NCBI RefSeq assembly: GCF_003344625.1
Contig: NZ_QPKJ02000002.1
Location: 744,001-808,000 of the forward strand
Length of the DNA stretch: 64,000 nucleotides
Reading direction: 5' to 3'
Source of the DNA: Solirubrobacter deserti
Lineage (GTDB): Bacteria; Actinomycetota; Thermoleophilia; Solirubrobacterales; Solirubrobacteraceae
Each line of letters starts with the position of its first letter. The first letter of the stretch is position 1. The notes beneath the pieces are model-generated. The model did no database searches, was not told the origin of the DNA, and was given only the letters and a program-made list of their open reading frames with translations. Shown here one piece after another: positions 58,684 through 64,000 of this stretch. The position numbers and the translations under genes are program-made.

Positions 58684-59109
58684 ATGCACGTCACGGCCGG
58701 ACACATTCAGGACTGGATCCAGACGCACGACGCGCTCGTGTGCACGCTTCCATGGTTTCCGGCTGTACAGGACTGGTCGGCGATCGACCACGTGCGTGTT
58801 CATCTCGACGACGCCGACCTGTGGGACCACCTGGCCCGCACGCCGGTCGGCACCCACGAGCACGCGTTCTTCGCCTGGGCGGCCGGCGAGCCGGGCGTGA
58901 TCGCGCCGCTGCGCGCGATCGTCCGCGACGTCGACGTGCTCACCTGGGGCGTCCGCGGCTGGCGCTACTTCTGCGGCACCTGGCGTGAGCGCGGAGGGTG
59001 GACGCTCGCGCCGTCGGACTTCGGCGCCTACGCGGGCGGCGATCACCTGACGCTGCGGTCCGGAAGAAGACCCGCGCGGTCACAGACCGGCGGCGTCGCG
59101 CGTCTATAG
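58684..59109 (+). CDS. Trp/His-rich small protein, unknown function
   Basis: 141 residues, rich in Trp, His and Asp (HIQDWIQTHDALVCTLPWF, then DHVRVHLDDADLWDHL). The composition is unlike the Arg/Pro-rich noise frames. A disordered basic tail ends the chain. ATG 58684 is chosen because it follows the -10; a GTG 18 nt upstream is in frame. No family recognised. Confidence 0.55.
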   Translation: MHVTAGHIQDWIQTHDALVCTLPWFPAVQDWSAIDHVRVHLDDADLWDHLARTPVGTHEHAFFAWAAGEPGVIAPLRAIVRDVDVLTWGVRGWRYFCGTWRERGGWTLAPSDFGAYAGGDHLTLRSGRRPARSQTGGVARL

Positions 59110-59199
59110 AGGTGTAGCCCCCTCCGTGTGCCCCCGCCGTTCCGCCGTCTGACCAGCGGCGCTGCCCGGCGCCTTCAACGCAGGCGGAGACCGCCGCCG

Positions 59200-59229
59200 G
59201 CCGGGGGAGCGACCCGACGCTCCCCCGGC
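59200..59229 (+). terminator. 12-bp hairpin terminator
   Basis: GCCGGGGGAGCG (59200-59211) and CGCTCCCCCGGC (59218-59229) form a perfect stem with a 6-nt loop in the 142-nt gap between two rightward genes. Nothing else was recognised in that gap. Confidence 0.65.
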
Positions 59230-59251
59230 ACGGCCGCGACATACTCAGTCC

Positions 59252-59743
59252 ATGCGGATCGCGATGCGCGTGCTGGTCGGGTTGTCGTTACCGGCGCTCG
59301 CCTTCGGCTGGCTCACGAGCGCGCGGCTGCTGGAGCCGCCTGCCGTGGAGCCGCTCACCGCCGCTGGGGCCTTCGCCCTCGCGGGGCTGCTCGGCGCCGT
59401 CGTCGCCGGCGTCGCCGCCACGTTTCGCGCGCTGCTCACCGGGCGTCCCGTCGGGCTGTTGGGGCTGTCGGCGACGGGCGTGGCCGGGCTGGTGCTGTAC
59501 GTCGAGGCGGTGCGGCACGTCGAGGGCAACCTCGCCGTCGACGTGTGGCCGTACGTGCTGTTCGCGTGGGCCGAGTACTTCGGCGGAGCGCTGGCGCTCG
59601 TCGTGCTCGTTCGCGCGCTCGCGGGCCTGTGGTCGATGCCCGAGCTGCCCATGCTGCCCCGGCGCGCCACGATCGTCGCCCTGCTGCTGATCAGCGCGCT
59701 TCCCGCCGCGCACGAGGCGCACCGGCCCTGGACCTGGATTTGA
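59252..59743 (+). CDS. Four-helix membrane protein, unknown function
   Basis: 163 residues with four or five predicted helices, e.g. GAFALAGLLGAVVAGVAATF and GLLGLSATGVAGLVLYVEAV, and few charged residues except EAVRHVEGNLAVD. No family recognised. ATG 59252 lies 22 nt after the hairpin terminator. Confidence 0.6.
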   Translation: MRIAMRVLVGLSLPALAFGWLTSARLLEPPAVEPLTAAGAFALAGLLGAVVAGVAATFRALLTGRPVGLLGLSATGVAGLVLYVEAVRHVEGNLAVDVWPYVLFAWAEYFGGALALVVLVRALAGLWSMPELPMLPRRATIVALLLISALPAAHEAHRPWTWI

Positions 59744-59751
59744 GCTTCGGC

Positions 59752-59781
59752 GCCGGCATGCCGATGCAAAGGCATGCTGGC
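59752..59781 (+). promoter_or_regulatory. Inverted repeat covering the start of the M15-like gene
   Basis: GCCGGCATGCC (59752-59762) and GGCATGCTGGC (59771-59781) pair at 10 of 11 positions across an 8-nt gap. The ATG at 59774 lies inside the right arm, so an mRNA hairpin could hide the start codon, or the DNA could be a protein-binding site. Confidence 0.35.
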
Positions 59782-60391
59782 CCGCTTGCTCGCGCTCGTC
59801 GTCGTCCTCGGCCTGAGCGCGCCCGCCGCGGCGCGCGCCTACGAGTCGCCCGTCGCCTACACCGCCGTCTCTCACAATCCCGCCGACGCGCTCGCCGAGC
59901 TCCCGCTCGAGGACTCGACCTACGACCCCGCGACCAAGTGCTCGGCGCGCCGGAAGCCCGGCATGACCGCGTTCGTGGCGTGGCTCACGCGCCACGCCGA
60001 AGGCGCATTCTGGGGCACCTACCGCTGCGAGAAGTGGGGCAAGCGCTCGGCCTCGCTGCACGCCGAGGGGCGCGCCGTCGACTGGGCGCTGGACGTCGAC
60101 GTCCCCCTCCAGCGCCGCGCCGCCGAGAAGCTGATCGCGCTCTTTCTCGCCCCGGACCGCCTCGGCCAGCCGCAGGCGCTCGCGCGCCGCATGGGCGTCG
60201 AGGAGATCATCTGGGACTGCAGCTACTGGGGCGCCGGCATGGCCTCGTTCCGCCCGTACTCGCCGTGCCTGTCCAAGCGCGGCAAGCTGCGCACGCACGT
60301 CAACAAGACGGTCGCTCACCGCGACCACCTGCACCTCGGCCTGACCAAGGCCGGCGCGGCCAAGAAGACCTCCTTCTGGACGCAGCGCTAG
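59774..60391 (+). CDS. Secreted M15-like (DD-/LD-peptidase-fold) protein
   Basis: 205 residues. Signal peptide of about 21 residues ending AARA. The zinc-site pattern of the M15/LAS fold is visible: SLHAEGRAVDW (His96, Asp103) and AHRDHLHLGL near the C-terminus. Four Cys residues may form disulfides. Such enzymes cut peptidoglycan stem peptides outside the cell; it may also be a non-catalytic relative. It ends with a 4-nt overlap with the convergent TetR gene. Confidence 0.7.
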   Translation: MLARLLALVVVLGLSAPAAARAYESPVAYTAVSHNPADALAELPLEDSTYDPATKCSARRKPGMTAFVAWLTRHAEGAFWGTYRCEKWGKRSASLHAEGRAVDWALDVDVPLQRRAAEKLIALFLAPDRLGQPQALARRMGVEEIIWDCSYWGAGMASFRPYSPCLSKRGKLRTHVNKTVAHRDHLHLGLTKAGAAKKTSFWTQR

Positions 60392-60894
60392 CGCGGCGCG
60401 AACGCGCTCAGCCCGACACGCCACGCCTCGTCGAGGTCGGCGTGCGGCGGGAAGCGGCCGGCCAGCTCGAGCGTGACCATGCCGTGGGCGAACGCCCAGG
60501 CCGCGCGGGCGCGGTCCGGGTCGCCGCCCACCGCGGCGACGAGCGGCGCCGCCGTGCGGGCCTCCAGCCCGTCCGGCAGCTCGGCGCGGGGGAGCGGGCC
60601 GTCCGTCATCAGGCGGTAGAGGGCGGGCTCGCGCAGGGCGAACGCGCGGTACACGCGCCCGAGCTCCACGAGGTCGGTGCCGACGCGCTCGAGCGCCTCC
60701 GCCTGCTCGGCGAAGCCCTGCGCGATCAGCCCGACCTCGATCGCGCGCTTGCCCGCGAAGTGCTTGTACAGCGACGGCGCCTTGATCGAGAGCGCCTGCG
60801 CGATCCGGGCGACGGTCAGCGCGGCCTCGCCCTCGGCCGCGAGCAGCGCCCGGGCCGCGGCGAGGATCTCACGCTGGCGCGGGGTGTCAGCCAC
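60388..60894 (-). CDS. TetR-family transcriptional regulator
   Basis: 168 residues. N-terminal HTH (about 8-52): QREILAAARALLAAEG, then ALSIKAPSLYKHFAGKRAIE. The C-terminal domain resembles the WHG subgroup (AWAFAHGMVTLELAGRF). It is the second gene after the DUF4260 protein, with an 8-nt overlap, and the operon's promoter contains matching palindromes, so autorepression is likely. Ligand unknown. Confidence 0.87.
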   Translation of the reverse strand: MADTPRQREILAAARALLAAEGEAALTVARIAQALSIKAPSLYKHFAGKRAIEVGLIAQGFAEQAEALERVGTDLVELGRVYRAFALREPALYRLMTDGPLPRAELPDGLEARTAAPLVAAVGGDPDRARAAWAFAHGMVTLELAGRFPPHADLDEAWRVGLSAFAPR

Positions 60895-61264
60895 CGCGCT
60901 GGAACCCGTCCTTGACGCGCAGGCCGTAGCCGAGGGCGCGGTCGACGGCGACGTGGGCCGCCCACGCGAGGCCGAGCACGAACCAGCCGAGCGCGATCAC
61001 GCCCGTCGCGGCCACGGCCATCAGCGTCACGGGACCCCAGTACATGTGCAGCACGTTGTACAGCGGCACGGCGCGCGGGTTCAGCCGCCCCTGGCTCATG
61101 CCGCCGAAGAGGGCGACGTCCGGCGCGAGCATCCCGATCACGGCCGGGAGCCACAGCCCGTGCTTGACCGCCTCGAACACGAGGAAGGCGAGCAGGGCGA
61201 GCGCCCACACCGCGTCCAGCGCGCGGCGGCCGGCGGGCTTCGAGTCGATGGTCATCGCAGTCAT
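60887..61264 (-). CDS. DUF4260 membrane protein
   Basis: 125 residues with about four membrane helices. LAPDVALFGG, YNVLHMYWGP and AAHVAVDRALGYGLRVKDGF match DUF4260, a family of unknown function. ATG 61264 has GGGAG 8 nt upstream. The gene is made with, and probably regulated by, the TetR protein downstream. Confidence 0.82.
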   Translation of the reverse strand: MTAMTIDSKPAGRRALDAVWALALLAFLVFEAVKHGLWLPAVIGMLAPDVALFGGMSQGRLNPRAVPLYNVLHMYWGPVTLMAVAATGVIALGWFVLGLAWAAHVAVDRALGYGLRVKDGFQRGG

Positions 61265-61278
61265 TTCTGGCTCCCTGG

Positions 61279-61324
61279 CTAATAGTGTTAGACATTAGTG
61301 TAGCTAACGTCGTTAGCCAGTCAA
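61279..61324 (-). promoter_or_regulatory. Promoter with two TetR operator palindromes
   Basis: On the minus strand TTGACT (61319-61324) and TACACT (61297-61302) are 16 nt apart. The spacer is filled by the perfect 15-bp palindrome GCTAACGTCGTTAGC (61303-61317). A second, related palindrome CTAATAGTGTTAG (61279-61291) follows the -10, around the transcription start. This is a textbook autorepression layout for the TetR gene. Confidence 0.7.
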
Positions 61325-61352
61325 GGGCGGCAAATCGGGTACGCCGATCCGT

Positions 61353-62036
61353 ATGCGGGTCGCGCTGGTCATCCTCGCCGCGGCGCTCGCCGCCCTCGCG
61401 GCGGCGGTCGTCTACACGCGCGCCGAGGACGACGCACAGGCGCCCGCGCCCCGCGCGAGCGCCACCCCGGGCTACGAGCAACGCGCCCAGCTCGCCGAGC
61501 GCATCAGCCGCAGCCGGACCCAGCTCGCCGGCGTGGGCGTGTACCTGGGGCGCACGGAGCTCGGCGCCTCCTGCGTGCGCGTCTCGCTGATCAACCCCAC
61601 GCCGCCCAACACCGCCTACGTCGAGCGGCGCTTTCCCGGCGCCTGCGTCGACGGGCCACCCGCCCAGCCGGAGAAGACGTGCCGCGAAACCGCGCGCGGC
61701 CTCACCCTCGACGGCGACGTCAACGTGCCGGAGCTGATCGACCTGCCCGTGCCCGAAGCGTCACAGCGCGTGCTCGCGAGCGAGCTCGTCTACACCACGG
61801 CCTGCCTGGGCGACGAGGAGACCGAGCCGTGGGCGCCCGCGGGCGCGCCGGATACGTTGCTGCGCGTGGTCGCCCAGTGCCCGCGCCCGGGGGAGCGGGT
61901 GCGAGCGGGGACCGAGGTGGCGCTGCAGGCGGCCGTCGTGCTGCCCGGCGACTTCCGCCACCAGGTCGGCGCGCTCGACGAGGCCGCAACCGGCACCGCG
62001 TCGCCGTGCGGCGACGGCCGCAACCCGCGCGGCTGA
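61353..62036 (+). CDS. Membrane-anchored or secreted protein, unknown function
   Basis: 227 residues. One N-terminal hydrophobic helix (about 3-21) may be a signal anchor; the rest is outside, with six or so Cys residues (CVRVSLINPTPPNTAYVERR region and CRETARGL). A late segment, RVVAQCPRPGERVRAGTEV, faintly recalls PASTA-type strands. It diverges from the DUF4260/TetR operon and could share its operators. No family recognised. Confidence 0.6.
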   Translation: MRVALVILAAALAALAAAVVYTRAEDDAQAPAPRASATPGYEQRAQLAERISRSRTQLAGVGVYLGRTELGASCVRVSLINPTPPNTAYVERRFPGACVDGPPAQPEKTCRETARGLTLDGDVNVPELIDLPVPEASQRVLASELVYTTACLGDEETEPWAPAGAPDTLLRVVAQCPRPGERVRAGTEVALQAAVVLPGDFRHQVGALDEAATGTASPCGDGRNPRG

Positions 62037-62047
62037 CCGGCTCCCAC

Positions 62048-62080
62048 ACGGGGCGGCGCGCGTCCTGCGCGCCGCCCCGT
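62048..62080. terminator. 14-bp bidirectional terminator
   Basis: ACGGGGCGGCGCGC (62048-62061) and GCGCGCCGCCCCGT (62067-62080) form a perfect 14-bp stem with a 5-nt loop, between the convergent stops at 62036 and 62091. It can serve both strands. Confidence 0.75.
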
Positions 62081-62090
62081 CGTCTGACCC

Positions 62091-64000
62091 CTAGCTCCGC
62101 TTGGACCGCTTCTTCGCCAGCGGCTTCTTGACCGTGAGGGTGCGCGCGCTCTTGACCGTCTGCCCCGTCGGCAGCTTCACCGTCGTGTGGATCTTGAGCT
62201 TGAGCGTGCCCTTCTTGGCCAGCGTCTTGCGCGCGGCCTTGTTCAGGCGCAGCTTGACCGTCCTGCTCTGACCCACCGGGATCGAGAACTTGGCGGTGCC
62301 GAGCGTCGCCTTCTTCGCGGCGGCGGAGTTCGCGGCGCGGGTGCCGCCCGCGCGGCGCGAGCAGCCGCTGGTGTTGCACGCCTCCAGCGTGCCCGAGCAG
62401 GTGCCGGGCGTCTGCGTCGGCGAGCCGTTGCAGCGCATCGGGAACGGCAGCTCGCCGCCGTCGCTCGGCCGGCACGACCTGCCCGAGCAGCCCTGGCTGG
62501 TGCCGCCGCGGTCGTTCTCGAGCGAAGCGGTGCCGAATTCGACGATCTCGGGTGGCGGGGGAGGCGCCAGCACGGTGATCGCGATCGTCGCGACGTTCGA
62601 GCGCACGCCCGTGTCCGGGTCGTAGGAGACGTACTGGACGGCGTCCGCGCCGTCGTGGCCGTCGGAGACGAAGGTCGTGCCCTGCACGCCGCCCTTGGAC
62701 GGGTGCTGGACGATCTCGATCGTGCCGCGGTCGCAGCTGAAGGGCAGCGCCACGCTCCCGCGCCGCTGCACCTGCACGGCGCCGTCGGCGCAGGCCGGCG
62801 GGTTGCCGACCGTCACCCGCGCGAACGCCTCGGGCGAGTCGGCCCGCCCGTCGGAAGCCCGGAAGCCGGTGGTCTGCACGCCCGCGGTCGTGCCGGCCTT
62901 GACCTTCAACCGCGTCCCGGCGAGCTCGCCGGTGCCGCTGGTGACCCGCACCGTGACGGGATCGCCGTCGGGGTCGGCGCAGCGCAGCGTCAGCTGCACC
63001 GTCTCGCCCGGACGCGCCGAGGCATCCGCGTCGGTGCAGATCGGCGCGCGGTTCTCGGCGCCCGGCGGCCGCGACGTGCGCAGCAGGCGCGCGATCGCGT
63101 AGTGGTTGCCGCTGATCGTGCCCGACGTGTAGAGGTCACGGCCGGTCGGGTCCAGCATCAGGTTGCCGGGCCCGCGCTGCGGCCGGGCTCCACCGCCGGT
63201 CGTCTCCGGGCAGGACGCGGTCCCGCCCCACACGAGCGTGCAGCGCGGCGCCGACAGCCCACCCGTGACCTTGTCCGCGGTCAGCGAGACCACGCCGCCC
63301 GGCGGGCCGGTGACGTACACGTCGCCGCCGTCGTGCGAGGTGATGATCTCGGTCGCCTTGTCGACGACGTCGGTCTTGACCGCGCAGTCGGAGCGCACGT
63401 TGCCGACGCACATGGAGGCGTCGAACGACCACGTCCGGTCCGCGACCCGCGGCAGCGCCGTCACGCGCTCGCCGCGCTGGGCGGCCACGTACAGCGCCCG
63501 CCCGTCCGGCGCGAAGCGCACCGGTCCCCAGCCGTCCAGCCATGGCGGCGGCGCGTCACAGACGAACTCGCTGCCGACGCGGCGGCACTCGGTCGCGGGC
63601 CGGCAGCGTCCCTCGTCGCGCACGCAGCCGCCGTCCTGCGAAAGGGTCCCGGTCGCCTCGTCCCAGCCGAGCAGCGCGAGGTGATCCCTGGACCGCACGG
63701 CGAGCGTCCTGCCGTCCGGCGAGAAGGCCATCCACGGCTCGCTCTCGAGCGCGACCGTGAGCGGCTCGCACGGCTTGTTCTCGGCGGGATGCGCGTAGCA
63801 GCGCACGGCCGGCTCGAGCTTGCCGTTGTGCAGCGGGTAGACCCGGATCTCGCCGAAGCTGCGCTTGACCCCGGCCGGGACCGTGATCAGGAACCGGCCG
63901 TCCGGGGAGAGGATCGGCGCGTCGCTGCGCATGCGGGTGTCGCAGCCGGGCGCGCCCATGCCGACGCACCCGGTGAGCGTCGGCTCGGCGTTCGCGTCCA
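62091..64000 (-). CDS. Secreted beta-propeller-like protein with cadherin/Ig-like tail, 3' part
   Basis: The frame is open at the right edge, so the N-terminus and signal peptide are missing; over 630 residues are seen. Repeats such as LSPDGRFLI, FSPDGRTLAV and FAPDGRALYVAA with CVGMGAPGCDTR-like Cys pairs are typical of secreted actinobacterial beta-propellers. Two Ig/cadherin-like domains follow (RCADPDGDPVTVRV; SYDPDTGVRSNVATIAI). A Cys-rich stretch and a Lys-rich C-terminal beta domain end the chain. Probably a surface or matrix protein. An internal ATG at 63959 is not the true start, since coding continues upstream. Confidence 0.7.
   Translation of the reverse strand, partial: DANAEPTLTGCVGMGAPGCDTRMRSDAPILSPDGRFLITVPAGVKRSFGEIRVYPLHNGKLEPAVRCYAHPAENKPCEPLTVALESEPWMAFSPDGRTLAVRSRDHLALLGWDEATGTLSQDGGCVRDEGRCRPATECRRVGSEFVCDAPPPWLDGWGPVRFAPDGRALYVAAQRGERVTALPRVADRTWSFDASMCVGNVRSDCAVKTDVVDKATEIITSHDGGDVYVTGPPGGVVSLTADKVTGGLSAPRCTLVWGGTASCPETTGGGARPQRGPGNLMLDPTGRDLYTSGTISGNHYAIARLLRTSRPPGAENRAPICTDADASARPGETVQLTLRCADPDGDPVTVRVTSGTGELAGTRLKVKAGTTAGVQTTGFRASDGRADSPEAFARVTVGNPPACADGAVQVQRRGSVALPFSCDRGTIEIVQHPSKGGVQGTTFVSDGHDGADAVQYVSYDPDTGVRSNVATIAITVLAPPPPPEIVEFGTASLENDRGGTSQGCSGRSCRPSDGGELPFPMRCNGSPTQTPGTCSGTLEACNTSGCSRRAGGTRAANSAAAKKATLGTAKFSIPVGQSRTVKLRLNKAARKTLAKKGTLKLKIHTTVKLPTGQTVKSARTLTVKKPLAKKRSKRS

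Noticed and set aside
1..64000. tRNA, rRNA, CRISPR, insertion sequence, prophage or riboswitch
   Set aside because: Both strands were read for clover-leaf ends, repeat-spacer arrays, transposase motifs and known riboswitch cores; none was recognised. A covariance-model scan would be decisive.

Overview
The window is very GC-rich bacterial DNA, about 70% or more by eye, and is almost fully coding. No gap exceeds about 180 bp. Gene content and style point to a high-GC actinobacterium, most like the Thermoleophilia (Solirubrobacter/Conexibacter group). The signs are fused FbiC for F420, MMPL transport, serine/threonine kinases, secreted proteins with alanine-rich signals, many GTG starts, and 4-nt ATGA/GTGA overlaps inside operons. 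The lineage is inference. No rRNA, tRNA, CRISPR array, insertion sequence or phage gene was seen.

Layout. 1-2085: an edge-truncated EAL/HDOD signalling gene and a secreted PKD-ThuA protein. 2227-13193: a catabolic island. A four-gene leftward operon (aldehyde dehydrogenase, DJ-1/PfpI protein, alpha/beta hydrolase, iron alcohol dehydrogenase) diverges from a six-gene rightward operon (sugar-type ABC transporter with two unequal ATPases, plus a DeoR regulator). Five evenly phased TGCAAG boxes lie between them. 13170-19063: a STAS protein, an M20 peptidase/diaminopropionate-lyase-like/MFS operon and an MMPL transporter. 19064-21262: a PIN toxin-antitoxin pair and a dicarboxylate symporter. 21388-27518: secreted proteins around a bacterial nitric oxide synthase. 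27573-35418: an MBL protein, an alpha-dioxygenase-like heme peroxidase, and two Ser/Thr kinases (one fused to AAA-ATPase and TPR repeats), the second coupled to an acylphosphatase-like/LigD-phosphoesterase fusion. 35439-45019: fabD, two zinc alcohol dehydrogenases, short-chain dehydrogenases, a very short P450, a sulfite-oxidase-like protein, a membrane nucleotide cyclase, ChaB and DUF2795 proteins. 45016-51500: a frameshifted GH65 phosphorylase, fbiC, a PaiB-like protein and an MFS carrier. 51678-57889: a five-gene red-light operon (NarX-type kinase, heme oxygenase, bacteriophytochrome, response regulator, receiver-GAF-PP2C phosphatase). 57903-64000: small unknown and secreted proteins, a DUF4260/TetR pair with a clear operator, and an edge-truncated secreted beta-propeller.

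How they work together. The two divergent operons at 2.8-13.2 kb read as uptake and oxidation of one sugar- or polyol-like compound under DeoR control; its identity cannot be read from sequence. The photosensory operon makes its own biliverdin (heme oxygenase), senses red/far-red light (phytochrome) and can signal to a response regulator and a phosphatase of the type that acts in sigma-factor partner switching. The STAS protein at 13.2 kb could belong to such a pathway, but no link is visible.

Two general habits stand out. Many starts sit 6-12 nt after a TANNNT hexamer, so the mRNAs are probably leaderless. Most convergent gene pairs overlap at their stop codons.
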